From NCBI RefSeq assembly GCF_030145185.1, contig NZ_JAQYWB010000039.1, positions 1-57,568 on the forward strand: a DNA stretch of 57,568 bases, in the 5' to 3' direction. The notes beneath the pieces were generated by a model. That model saw only the letters and a list, made by a program, of their open reading frames with translations. It did not search any database and was not told where the DNA came from. Below, piece by piece: positions 15,035 through 23,153 of the stretch (within the stretch, counting starts at the first letter, position 1; each line of letters opens with the position of its first letter). The position numbers and the translations under genes were made by a program. Origin of the DNA: Desulfoluna sp. (lineage in GTDB: Bacteria > Desulfobacterota > Desulfobacteria > Desulfobacterales > Desulfolunaceae).

Positions 15035-15071
15035 TGCATTCGCATGGGGGTTTCAAGGTGCCCCCACCTTG
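15035..15071 (-). repeat. Partial gene-terminal repeat
   Basis: GCATTCGCATGGGGGTTTCA, then AGGTGCCCCCACCTTG: the stem and flank are kept but the CCTCCGGCGG part is missing. Confidence 0.65.
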
Positions 15072-15100
15072 TTTTCATGCACTTTAATCGAGGACACACC

Positions 15101-16225
15101 ATGGCACGATACATTGACCCGCAAACCCACGAGACCTTCCCCCTTGACGTCCCCCTCTGGAGATCTCCCTCCGGAGGCCCTCTGATGCTCACCGAGTTTC
15201 CCGGCATCACACGAAAAGAGATCGACACCACCACCCGCTCCATCTGGCGGTACCGGGCGGCGTTTCCCTTTGAAGTGAGCGAGCCCATCTCCATGGGCGA
15301 GGGATGCACCCCCCTGGTGACGAGGGAAATCGGCGGAACCCCCTGTCACTTTAAGCTGGAATGGTTTGCGCCCACGGGCTCGTTCAAGGATCGCGGCACC
15401 TCGGTGATGCTCTCCATGCTGAGGCAACAGGGGATCACAGCCGTTCTGGAGGACAGCTCCGGCAATGGGGGCTGTTCGGTGGCGGGTTACGGCGCCGCAG
15501 GGGGCCTCGGCACATGCATCTGCGTGCCGGAGTCTACCTCTCCGGCCAAGATCGCCCAGGTTAGGGCCTACGGCGCCGAGGTGGTGCTGGTCCCCGGCCC
15601 CCGGGAGGCGACTGAGGCCAAGGCCATCGACATGTCTTCGAAGATCTTCTACGCCAGCCACAACTGGCACCCCTTCTTCCTCCAGGGCACCAAGACCCTG
15701 GGCTACGAAATCTGGGAAGATTTTCACTGTTCATTGCCCGACAACATCATCATTCCCGGAGGGGCAGGCAGCAATATTCTGGGATGCCATATCGCTTTCA
15801 AAGAGTTGATGGCAGCCGGTGAGATCACCGCCATACCTCGCCTCTTTCTCTCCCAGCCCGCGCACTGCGCCCCGGTGCACGCCAGCTTTCAAGCCGGTGC
15901 CGACGACTGGGTGGAGACCGCCTTTGCCCCCACCGTGGCCGAGGGCACCGCCATCAAGCGCCCCATCCGCATGAAGCAAATCCTGGCCGCCCTGCGCGAA
16001 AGCGGCGGAAGTACCGTGGCCGTCCCCGAAGAGGAGATCATCGAGGCCAGCCTGTCCCTTGCACGCGTCGGGCTCTACACCGAACCCACCAGCGCCCATG
16101 CGGCAGCGGCCTTTACCCGGCTGCTGGAGGCCGGAACCATCAAGGCCTCCGAAACCACCGTGGTGATCCTTACAGGCACAGGAATCAAGACCACCCCGTT
16201 TTATGAAGCGCAACTGGCCGAATAA
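15101..16225 (+). CDS. Threonine-synthase-like PLP enzyme (fold type II), 374 aa
   Basis: A fold-type II PLP enzyme. Lys96 in PTGSFKDRGT is the Schiff-base lysine, the PLP phosphate/ring loop is SSGNGG at 119-124, and IIPGGAGSN binds phosphate. The N-terminus (MGEGCTPLV) matches threonine synthase, which converts phosphohomoserine to threonine. Relatives with SSGN loops also include threonine/diaminopropionate-type lyases. The ATG at 15101 follows CGAGGAC; an upstream in-frame ATG would lie in a repeat. With RidA before it and a D-amino-acid lyase after it, a catabolic beta-elimination role is a real alternative. A repeat starts four bases after the stop. Confidence 0.75.
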   Translation: MARYIDPQTHETFPLDVPLWRSPSGGPLMLTEFPGITRKEIDTTTRSIWRYRAAFPFEVSEPISMGEGCTPLVTREIGGTPCHFKLEWFAPTGSFKDRGTSVMLSMLRQQGITAVLEDSSGNGGCSVAGYGAAGGLGTCICVPESTSPAKIAQVRAYGAEVVLVPGPREATEAKAIDMSSKIFYASHNWHPFFLQGTKTLGYEIWEDFHCSLPDNIIIPGGAGSNILGCHIAFKELMAAGEITAIPRLFLSQPAHCAPVHASFQAGADDWVETAFAPTVAEGTAIKRPIRMKQILAALRESGGSTVAVPEEEIIEASLSLARVGLYTEPTSAHAAAAFTRLLEAGTIKASETTVVILTGTGIKTTPFYEAQLAE

Positions 16226-16228
16226 AAA

Positions 16229-16415
16229 CGGCCTCCGGCGGCAAGGTGGCGCCACCTTGAAAGCGGGTTTGCGAATGCGCACTGGGTGTCGGCACTCCGG
16301 GCTGAAATGCCTTCGCATTCGCGTGAAGGGCGAGGAAACGCTCAGTGTTTCGCAAGTGCATGAACTGCAGGTGTTCAGGATTCAACTCAGCCGTTGACTT
16401 AAAGCGGGTTTGCGA
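16229..16415 (+). repeat. Gene-terminal repeat, long form
   Basis: The core GCCTCCGGCGGCAAGGTGGC and CCACCTTGAAAGCGGGTTTG starts four to six bases after the stop. The long tail (CCGGGCTGAAATGCC, GCAAGTGCATGAACTGCAGG, CAACTCAGCCGTTGACTT) is shared with the tandem copies at 52829 and 57151. It ends in another AAAGCGGGTTTGCGAA. Confidence 0.85.
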
Positions 16416-16462
16416 AGACGCAGAGCATCTGCCCACCTAATTTACCATGGAGACTGACAGAG

Positions 16463-17596
16463 ATGAATCTGACAACCCTGGAAACCCCCTGCCTCATTCT
16501 TGACAAAAAGAAACTTAAAAACAACATCCAGCGCATCAGCAAGCGCATGGCAACACTCGGGGTCAACCTGAGACCCCACGGAAAAAGTGCCAAGAACATC
16601 GATGCCATGAGAATGGCCCTGGAAGGCCAGGAGGGCGGCATCACCGTCTCCACCCTCAAGGAGGCAGAGTATTACTTTGAGCAGGGTATCAAGGACATCG
16701 TGTACGCGGTGGGCATCGCCCCGGTCAAGCTGCCCCGGATTCTGCGTCTTATCAAACAGGGCGCTGAGATCACCCTTCTCCTGGACTCCACGCAGCAGGT
16801 GCGTTTTGTGGCCGAGGCGGCCGTCAAAGAAGGCATCACCCTTCCTGTCCTCATCGAGCTGGACTGCGACGGGCACCGGTCCGGGGTGACCCTTGAGGAT
16901 GACAGCCTGATCGCCATCGGAACCCTGCTGCATGAGACGCAAGGGGTCTCCCTCAAGGGGGTTCTCACCCACGCAGGAGAATCTTATCAGTGCCGATCCA
17001 CCGAGGCAATGACCGCCATGGCAGAGCAGGAGCGTTCCTGTGCGGTGGCCTGCGCAGAGGCCCTTCGACATGCCGGCCTCCCCTGCCCGGTGGTGAGCGT
17101 GGGCTCCACCCCCACAGCCAACTTTGCCGAGGACCTCAGCGGGGTCACCGAGGTGAGGGCCGGGGTCTACATGTTCTACGACCTGGTGATGGCAGGTCTG
17201 GGAGTCTGCCGTGAAGAGGACATCGCCGTCTCCGTCCTGGCCTCGGTCATCGGCCACCAGAAACGCAAAGGATGGGTCATCACCGACGCGGGCTGGATGG
17301 CCCTGTCCAGGGACAGAGGAACGGCGGCACAACCGATCGACCAGGGCTACGGCCGAGTCTGCGGCGTGGACGGCGCGCCCCTGAAAGACCTCATCGTGTC
17401 AGGGGCCAATCAGGAGCACGGCATCGTCTCCGACCGCAACGGGGAGGCGATCTCCTGGGAGTCATGCGACATCGGCACCCTGGTCCGTATCCTGCCCAAC
17501 CACGCCTGCGCCACCTCCGCCATGTACGATCGCTACCATGTGGTTGACGCCTCGGAAGAGATTGTGGACACCTGGTACCGCGTCAACGGCTGGTAA
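16463..17596 (+). CDS. DSD1-family PLP enzyme (D-serine dehydratase / D-threonine aldolase type)
   Basis: A 377-aa fold-type III PLP enzyme of the DSD1 family. Lys41 in RPHGKSAK is the PLP lysine. The metal ligands are His347 and Cys349 in PNHACAT, matching the zinc site known from D-serine dehydratase. The opening LTTLETPCLILDKKKL is typical. Family members act on D-serine, D-threonine or D-threo-3-hydroxyaspartate, by dehydration or retro-aldol cleavage. The exact substrate cannot be told. It sits in one direction with ridA and the threonine-synthase-like gene, which suits a pathway making enamine intermediates. A gene-terminal repeat follows 37 bp after the stop. Confidence 0.85.
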   Translation: MNLTTLETPCLILDKKKLKNNIQRISKRMATLGVNLRPHGKSAKNIDAMRMALEGQEGGITVSTLKEAEYYFEQGIKDIVYAVGIAPVKLPRILRLIKQGAEITLLLDSTQQVRFVAEAAVKEGITLPVLIELDCDGHRSGVTLEDDSLIAIGTLLHETQGVSLKGVLTHAGESYQCRSTEAMTAMAEQERSCAVACAEALRHAGLPCPVVSVGSTPTANFAEDLSGVTEVRAGVYMFYDLVMAGLGVCREEDIAVSVLASVIGHQKRKGWVITDAGWMALSRDRGTAAQPIDQGYGRVCGVDGAPLKDLIVSGANQEHGIVSDRNGEAISWESCDIGTLVRILPNHACATSAMYDRYHVVDASEEIVDTWYRVNGW

Positions 17597-17956
17597 AAAA
17601 CAAAGGCTGGCCGTCACTATTCAGATCCAAAAAAGCCTCCGGCGGCAAGGTGTGCCACCTTGAAAGCTGTTTGCGGATGTGCTTTGGGTCTACATAAATC
17701 TGAAATATATAGTTAAGACCTGTTTGTTAAACCCGTCGTTATAAAATCAGGCAAAAATTTAGCCCCCGGCAGGGCCGCCGGAAGCATAAGCTGAATAGTT
17801 ACAAAAGAAGAAAGGCAAAATTCGATCTCGAAGCGCCTCCCTTTTCCCTGTTCTTTTAATGACATTTCGTGTATTTCGTCAGCTCTATAGAGAATAAATC
17901 TTCAAATACAGAGAGTGCCCCCTTCAGGCACCCACCCCATAAGGAAATACAAAGCC
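17597..17956. other. Intergenic stretch, 360 bp
   Basis: No gene is seen. It holds the gene-terminal repeat (17634-17680) and a segment near 17722-17800 (ACCTGTTTGTTAAAC, GGGCCGCCGGAAGCATAAGC). That segment resembles 10797-10860 upstream of the LPP20 gene, so it is another dispersed repeat. Confidence 0.5.
17634..17680 (+). repeat. Gene-terminal repeat after the DSD1-type gene
   Basis: GCCTCCGGCGGCAAGGTGTG, then CCACCTTGAAAGCTGTTTGC, in the orientation of the upstream gene. Confidence 0.88.
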
Positions 17957-18187
17957 ATGACCGAAATCATTACCATCAAACAAGAGCCCATTGAACTTTT
18001 CAAAATCATCAAAATCGCCAACTGGGTCAGCGGAGGCGGCGAGGCCAAGTTTGTCGTCTCAGAAGGGCTGGTGGAATTAAACGGCGAGGTGGAGACCCGC
18101 AAGGCCAAAAAGGTCTACAACGGAGACGTGGTTACCTTCCAGGAGATGTCTGTAAAGGTTGTCGTCGGGGACACCCCGGAAGAGTAA
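17957..18187 (+). CDS. Small S4-domain RNA-binding protein (YbcJ-like)
   Basis: 76 residues forming one S4 domain: the helix LFKIIKIANWVSGGGEAKFVV, then SEGLVELNGEVETRKAKKV and the strand end YNGDVVTFQEMSVKVVV. Proteins of this size bind structured RNA, probably on the ribosome. I prefer ATG 17957 after AAGGAAATAC; an in-frame ATG at 17915 has no ribosome-binding site. The next gene follows closely, suggesting co-transcription. The YbcJ assignment is by length and pattern, not by a proven homolog. Confidence 0.8.
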   Translation: MTEIITIKQEPIELFKIIKIANWVSGGGEAKFVVSEGLVELNGEVETRKAKKVYNGDVVTFQEMSVKVVVGDTPEE

Positions 18188-18250
18188 GCAGCCAGAGATG
18201 GCTCGGAAAAAACCGGGTTGATTGGATGTTGCAACACGCGGATGGATGGC

Positions 18251-19204
18251 ATGATGAGCAGGGATATATTCACACAGGCGGCCCGAGAGGGCCTCAGCAA
18301 GGGATTGGCCGGATTTCTCTGGATGATGAAGATCCTCGTCCCCATCTCCTTTTTTACCCTGGTGCTGGACTACACGGGCATCATCACAAAACTGGATTTT
18401 ATCCTCTCCCCGGTGATGGGGATTCTCTCCCTGCCCCCGGTGGCGGCTCTGCCACTGATCATCGGAGTCCTGACCGGCATCTACGGGGCGGTGGCCGCCA
18501 TGCTCGTGCTGCCCATGGCCCCGGAACACATGACCCTGGTCGCCATTTTTCTGCTCGTCAGCCACAACCTGATCCAGGAGAGCGCCATCCAGGGCCAGTC
18601 CGGGATCCACCCCATCAAGGCCACCCTCTTTCGCCTGACGACCTCGATCATCACCGTCCTCATCTGCGCGGCCTTCCTCAACCCACCCGATACCGTGCCC
18701 GCAGGCGCTGGCCTGGCCACCGCCTCTGACCCAGCCTTTCTCCCCCTGCTCGAAGCCTGGGCCCTGGCCACCGCCGCCCTCGCCGCCAAGATCTTTCTCA
18801 TCATCATGACCATCATGACGACCCTTCAGGTGATGAAGGCCTTTAACGTCATCCCCGTGATCTTAAAACCCCTCGCCCCCTTCATGACCCTCATGGGCGT
18901 TGATAAAAAAATGGGGATGCTCTGGCTCACAGCCACCCTCTTCGGCCTCTCCTACGGCTCGGCCGTCATCGTCGAAGAGACCCGGGAAAACGACTTCTCA
19001 GACGAAGAACTTACAAGGCTCCACCTCTCCATCGGCATCAACCACGCCATGATCGAAGACCCCGCCCTCTTCCTCCCCTTAGGAATCGCCGCCTTCTGGC
19101 TCTGGATCCCACGCCTCATCGCGGCCATCGTGGCCGTCCAGGTGCTGAACCTCTGGAGTCGTATCCGACGACCCGCAAAAACCGATGAAGCTGAGGCCGT
19201 TTAA
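18251..19204 (+). CDS. Gate/nucleoside-recognition domain membrane protein, 317 aa
   Basis: An integral membrane protein with about eight hydrophobic segments. It carries two Gate (nucleoside-recognition) halves: residues about 20-120 (FLWMMKILVPISFFTLVLDY, ILSLPPVAALPLIIG) and 175-310 (FLIIMTIMTTLQVMKAFNVI, LTATLFGLSYGSAVIVEE). The family includes SpmA/SpmB-like proteins and putative transporters; substrates are mostly unknown. Start choice between ATG 18251 and 18254 is uncertain; a weak GGATGG precedes them. Its place at the end of the amino-acid cluster makes a transport or efflux role conceivable. A gene-terminal repeat begins about 47 bp after the stop. Confidence 0.75.
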   Translation: MMSRDIFTQAAREGLSKGLAGFLWMMKILVPISFFTLVLDYTGIITKLDFILSPVMGILSLPPVAALPLIIGVLTGIYGAVAAMLVLPMAPEHMTLVAIFLLVSHNLIQESAIQGQSGIHPIKATLFRLTTSIITVLICAAFLNPPDTVPAGAGLATASDPAFLPLLEAWALATAALAAKIFLIIMTIMTTLQVMKAFNVIPVILKPLAPFMTLMGVDKKMGMLWLTATLFGLSYGSAVIVEETRENDFSDEELTRLHLSIGINHAMIEDPALFLPLGIAAFWLWIPRLIAAIVAVQVLNLWSRIRRPAKTDEAEAV

Positions 19205-19250
19205 CGACCATAAAAGCGTGCCTTCTATGGTTAAAGTTCGGGGCAAAAAA

Positions 19251-19297
19251 CATGCCTCCGGCGGCAAGGTGAGCCACCTTGAAAGCAGGTTGCAAAT
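19251..19297 (+). repeat. Gene-terminal repeat after the Gate protein gene
   Basis: ATGCCTCCGGCGGCAAGGTG, then AGCCACCTTGAAAGCAGGTT, same orientation as the upstream gene. Confidence 0.88.
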
Positions 19298-19349
19298 GCG
19301 CTTTGCCCCTCGTTCCTCGGGCCAAATCACATTTGCCTTGGGCTTTAGA

Positions 19350-19408
19350 TTTTTTCGCTCCCAGGCTCTGCCTGGGAGTGTTGGGTGCAAGGCTCTGCCT
19401 TGCCAGTA
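19350..19408 (-). repeat. Repeat C-like double palindrome, inverted
   Basis: CTCCCAGGCTCTGCCTGGGAG and CAAGGCTCTGCCTTG are adjacent hairpins of the same style as repeat C, in the opposite direction. Confidence 0.7.
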
Positions 19409-19457
19409 TGAAAAACCGTAACGGAGGGGTAAAACGCTGAAGTTGCGGGGGGGCAAG

Positions 19458-19511
19458 CGTGGAGGCAGAGCCTCCGAAGGCATTCCCAGGCGGAGCCTGG
19501 GAACGAGAGGA
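19458..19511 (+). repeat. Repeat C, copy 2
   Basis: GTGGAGGCAGAGCCTCCG and TTCCCAGGCGGAGCCTGGGA, nearly identical to 13359-13410. Together with 19350-19408 it forms a large inverted arrangement between two converging genes. Confidence 0.85.
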
Positions 19512-19648
19512 AATCAAGCGAACCTGACGAACTCCGCATCATATTCCCCCGAAATCATAGAACCCGGATCTCCGGCAAAAACGGTTGCCGGGTTTTACCC
19601 TTCACGCGAATACGAACGCGGGGTGCCGCAAGTACCAACAGCCGTAGA

Positions 19649-19698
19649 GCATTCGCAAACCCGCTTTCAAGGTGGCGTCACCTTGCGCCGGAGGCCGG
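19649..19698 (-). repeat. Gene-terminal repeat after serB
   Basis: On the minus strand it begins only a few bases past the serB stop: CCTCCGGCGCAAGGTGACG, then CCACCTTGAAAGCGGGTTTG. Orientation follows the gene. Confidence 0.88.
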
Positions 19699-19701
19699 TT
19701 T

Positions 19702-20919
19702 TTAAATCAGGGTATCGCGATCGCGGACCCCCACAAGATACAAGATACTGTCAAGGCCCAGGGTGGAGATGGACTGGCGAGCGCCTTCTTTAACCACGGG
19801 CTTGGCGTGGAAGGCGATGCCAAGCCCAGCTAAGTTCAGCATGGGCAGGTCGTTGGCCCCGTCACCCACGGCGATGACCTGCTGGAGGTTGATCTCCTCT
19901 TTTTGGGCGAGCATCTGGAGGAGTTCGGCTTTTTTGGCGGCATCGACGATGTCTCCCACCACCTTGCCGGTGAGTTTGCCCTCTTTAATCTCCAGTTCGT
20001 TGGCGTAGACGTAGTCGACACCGAGTTTTTTCTGAAGAATCCGTCCGAAATAGGTAAAACCGCCGGAGAGGATGGCGGTCTTGTAGCCAAACTGGCGAAG
20101 GTTGGCGATGAGGCGTTCGGCCCCGTCGGTCATGGGAATCCGCTCGGCCACCTTCTGCATGCTGGCCTCGGAGAGCCCTTCCAGGAGCCCAAGCCTGCGC
20201 CTTAAGCTCTCTTTGAAATCAATCTCACCGCGCATGGCTGACTCGGTAATAGCCGACACCTGTTCGCCCACCCCGGCTTCGGCGGCCAGCTCATCAATCA
20301 CCTCGGCCTGAATGAGGGTGGAATCCATATCAAAGGCCACCATGCGGCGATTTCGCCGGTAGGGGGTGTCCTCCTGAAGGGCGATGTCGATGCCGAGACG
20401 GGCGGTGATCTCCAGAAACGCCTTCCGTATGACCTCCAGATTCTGGGGGTTGCCCCGAACGGATAGTTCGACGCAGGAGGGCTTCACCACCTTTTCCAGG
20501 TCAACAAGGGGCATGCGGCTGGACAGACGGCTAATGCCGTCAATATTCAGGGCGTTTTCCGAGAGGACACGCGACACCTCGGCCATATGACGAGCCGTGA
20601 TCTTGCGACCCAAGAGCGTGACGATGTACCGTTTCTTCCCGGCGGCCGCCACCCACTCCGTGTACCGATCATCGCTGATGGGACGGAACTTGACGTTGAT
20701 ATCCAGGTCATGGGCGGCAAAGAGGACCTCTTTGACGATGGGGGCCGCCTCGTGTTCGATGGGAATCCGAATGAGAATACCCAGGGAAAGATTATCGTGG
20801 ATCACCGTCTGGCCCATGTCCAGAATCTCCACCTCGTACTCGGCCAGAATCCCTGTCAATTGTGCGGCAAGACCGGGCTTATCCTGGCCGTAGATGTGGA
20901 TCATGATCAGTTCATGCAT
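19702..20919 (-). CDS. serB: Phosphoserine phosphatase with N-terminal ACT domains
   Basis: A 405-aa SerB making L-serine from phosphoserine. Residues 1-90 and 95-180 are two ACT-like regulatory modules (MIHIYGQDKPGLAAQLTGIL; RYIVTLLGRKITARHMAEVS). The HAD phosphatase follows: nucleophile loop FDMDSTL (Asp197, Asp199), motif II SGGFTYF (285-291) and motif III VGDGANDLPML (351-361). The two-ACT form occurs in several bacterial SerB proteins and implies feedback by an amino acid, probably serine. It converges with the plus-strand cluster on its left. No other serine genes are adjacent. Confidence 0.93.
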   Translation of the reverse strand: MHELIMIHIYGQDKPGLAAQLTGILAEYEVEILDMGQTVIHDNLSLGILIRIPIEHEAAPIVKEVLFAAHDLDINVKFRPISDDRYTEWVAAAGKKRYIVTLLGRKITARHMAEVSRVLSENALNIDGISRLSSRMPLVDLEKVVKPSCVELSVRGNPQNLEVIRKAFLEITARLGIDIALQEDTPYRRNRRMVAFDMDSTLIQAEVIDELAAEAGVGEQVSAITESAMRGEIDFKESLRRRLGLLEGLSEASMQKVAERIPMTDGAERLIANLRQFGYKTAILSGGFTYFGRILQKKLGVDYVYANELEIKEGKLTGKVVGDIVDAAKKAELLQMLAQKEEINLQQVIAVGDGANDLPMLNLAGLGIAFHAKPVVKEGARQSISTLGLDSILYLVGVRDRDTLI

Positions 20920-21077
20920 GCGTGTGCTCCGGATAGTATGGAAGGTTCACGGGTTTAAAAGACTGGCGTCAACACCTTAAAGTGGCGTTGTTATACCATC
21001 CCCGACATGGCATGAAAAGGGAAAGACTTGTGATACAGACTCAAAAAGCATGGCCGCCGGAGGCTCTCTTTAAAAAA

Positions 21078-22439
21078 CTACAGCCTCTGGATAAGATAGA
21101 CATAAACCGAAATAACGCTCTTCTCTTTCATTTCATGGAACATGGGCAGGACCTCTTCCCGGCGCTGGGTCTCCACCAGGGGGGAGAGGTAGACGCACCC
21201 TTTTTTTCGGGCGCTTTCTGGAAGTTCAGAGAGAAGCGTCATCAGGGTCTCCCGGTGCGGATCGGAAAACGTAGTCCCCAAAAGAAAGTTGGCGGAGACC
21301 TCCACGCCGGGGTAACGCTCATTGACCCGAACCATTTTATAAAGGGAGTCACGGACCATCTCCGGCGTAATGGGCTTGCCGAGCTCTTTTAAAGTGGGGC
21401 CGTCCACAGACTCCAGGCCCAGGTTGATATAGACCTTGTAAGGCAGGGCCTCCAACCTCTCAAAGGTGGCTTCATCCGAGGAGAGAAACGATCCGGCGCT
21501 ACCAAAGAGAAACAGGGACGGGGTCCCCCCTTGAGGCCGCTCAAAGCCAAAGGCCTCATAAGACAAGGTGGCGGCAAAAGAGATCCGCTCGATCCCTGCG
21601 GCCAGGGCATCGTGATCCCCCACGAAAATGGCGTTCAGATTTTGAAGATTGGAGCCGTAGAAGCCTTTCAGCGCCTCGATCTGTTCCGCGATCTCGGTGT
21701 CTGTTTTTGGAGCGAACGGTGCCCGGGACTTCACCGTACAGAAACGGCACTTGTACAGGCAACCGTCGGCAATGTTCACGGGAATAACCTCGTAATCGAC
21801 GCGGCGCGTGTCCGGAGGCAACACGGAGACCCGCCCCCCGATGATGCCGTGGAGGTCTTCGGCCTGGGCCATGAGGGTGTTGTCGTCATTTTTACGGATC
21901 ACGCGTTCCACAAAGTCCCTCATCTCTTCGGTCAGGCCTTCCAGGTTTGAGGTACAAAGGGTTCCGTAAACCTGGGACCACGCCGAAAAGGAGCTGGCGA
22001 TGCCGGGCTCCGTATAGGGCGTCACCTCGCGGATGGCATTGCTTTCGTAGGAGAGGCAAGGCAGGTAATCCTCGCCCACCCACTCCTTCACCCGGCCCTG
22101 TCCCCTGTCGAGACCCACAGAGTAATAAACCCAATCGTTGCCCCAGCTCCGCTTCAACCACTCCCAGGGATGGGGCCAGGCCTGGGTGAGCCCGCGCATG
22201 TAGCGAATCTCGCCGGTGGGGTTAAAGTGAAAGGCAAACGCCCGGGTCCGGATCTCCCCGTAGAGGCCATATCGCACCGGGTAAGCGCCCTTGGCAGTTG
22301 GGACCGCGCCCCGGGTATTGATGATCACCACCAGATCTCCCAGGCAGCAGGAGTTCATCTCTTCGTCACCCATCTCCGCCTCCAGCCACTCATCGGTCTC
22401 CTGAAACTCGTCCATCGTCTCCATCCTGATAAAAGCCAT
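21078..22439 (-). CDS. Radical SAM protein, 453 aa
   Basis: The Fe-S motif is clear: Cys227, Cys231 and Cys234 in IADGCLYKCRFCTVKS (CX3CX2C). It is preceded by an unusual 200-residue N-terminal region containing CLGDLVVIINTRGAVP and Trp-rich segments. Downstream strands (YINLGLESVDGPTLKELGKP; SANFLLGTTFSDPHRET) match the radical SAM TIM barrel, as in HemN/Elp3-like enzymes. The ATG at 22439 follows GGAGAGGAG; a longer in-frame form exists but is less likely. Substrate unknown. It is divergent from a CBS gene. A partial GGCCGCCGGAGGCT element lies just past its stop. Confidence 0.85.
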   Translation of the reverse strand: MAFIRMETMDEFQETDEWLEAEMGDEEMNSCCLGDLVVIINTRGAVPTAKGAYPVRYGLYGEIRTRAFAFHFNPTGEIRYMRGLTQAWPHPWEWLKRSWGNDWVYYSVGLDRGQGRVKEWVGEDYLPCLSYESNAIREVTPYTEPGIASSFSAWSQVYGTLCTSNLEGLTEEMRDFVERVIRKNDDNTLMAQAEDLHGIIGGRVSVLPPDTRRVDYEVIPVNIADGCLYKCRFCTVKSRAPFAPKTDTEIAEQIEALKGFYGSNLQNLNAIFVGDHDALAAGIERISFAATLSYEAFGFERPQGGTPSLFLFGSAGSFLSSDEATFERLEALPYKVYINLGLESVDGPTLKELGKPITPEMVRDSLYKMVRVNERYPGVEVSANFLLGTTFSDPHRETLMTLLSELPESARKKGCVYLSPLVETQRREEVLPMFHEMKEKSVISVYVYLIQRL

Positions 22440-22554
22440 AATTTTACAGATCTCCTCTCCTTCCCCCGAGAGATCATTGACAGAGGCCCACTGCAAATCT
22501 AAAATAAATAAATTGTTTCAGAACAAGAAATAACACAGGGAGAAAGGGCACGCC

Positions 22555-22989
22555 ATGAATGTGAAAGAGATTATGTCCAAGCGAATCGTCACCATTGAGA
22601 TGGATGACACCTTGCGGGTTGTCAGGGACATCTTCAGCAACGTGAAATTTCACCACCTCCTGGTCGTTGAACACAGCAGGCTCTACGGCATCCTTTCCGA
22701 CCGCGACCTCCTGAAGGCCCTAAGCCCCAATCTGGAGACCGCCGCGGAGACACTTAAAGACCGGGCCACCCTCAACAAAAAAGTGCACCAGATCATGAGC
22801 CGGGAACCCATCACCCTGCCCGAAAAGGCCGGGGTCCGAGATGCCATCCGCCTTTTCAACACCGAAACCATCACCTGCATCCCCATCGTAGACGAAGAGA
22901 ACCGGCCTGTGGGAATCATCAGCTGGCGGGATATCATAAAAATGCTGGGAAAAATGGTCTGCCAAAAATCCAGCAACAAAACGGCGTAA
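22555..22989 (+). CDS. CBS-domain pair protein, 144 aa
   Basis: A stand-alone Bateman module: CBS1 at residues 7-55 (MSKRIVTIEMDDTLRVVRDI ... YGILSDRDLLKAL) and CBS2 at 79-132 (IMSREPITLPEKAGVRDAI ... PVGIISWRDIIKML). Such proteins bind adenine nucleotides and regulate partners; none is fused here. AGGGAGAAAGG gives a good start. It is transcribed divergently from the radical SAM gene and ends at a strong bidirectional terminator shared with the thiolase gene. No partner can be named. Confidence 0.88.
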   Translation: MNVKEIMSKRIVTIEMDDTLRVVRDIFSNVKFHHLLVVEHSRLYGILSDRDLLKALSPNLETAAETLKDRATLNKKVHQIMSREPITLPEKAGVRDAIRLFNTETITCIPIVDEENRPVGIISWRDIIKMLGKMVCQKSSNKTA

Positions 22990-23074
22990 GAGCTGCCCCC
23001 TCCCCAAAACAAAAAAAACCCGCTGGCCGAGCTGGCAACCCACCGTTTACGACAACCTGAAAAAGCCATACAAA

Positions 23075-23113
23075 AAAAGGGGGCCGCCTCGATCACTCGA
23101 GACGACCCCCTTT
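23075..23113. terminator. Bidirectional terminator between CBS gene and thiolase gene
   Basis: AAAGGGGGCCGCCTCGA and TCGAGACGACCCCCTTT form a 17-bp stem with two mismatches, and A/T runs lie on both sides. It sits where the two converging transcripts meet. Confidence 0.85.
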
Positions 23114-23153
23114 GAATTACTTTTCTTCACTCCGATCAGGAGGAAGGCATCAA

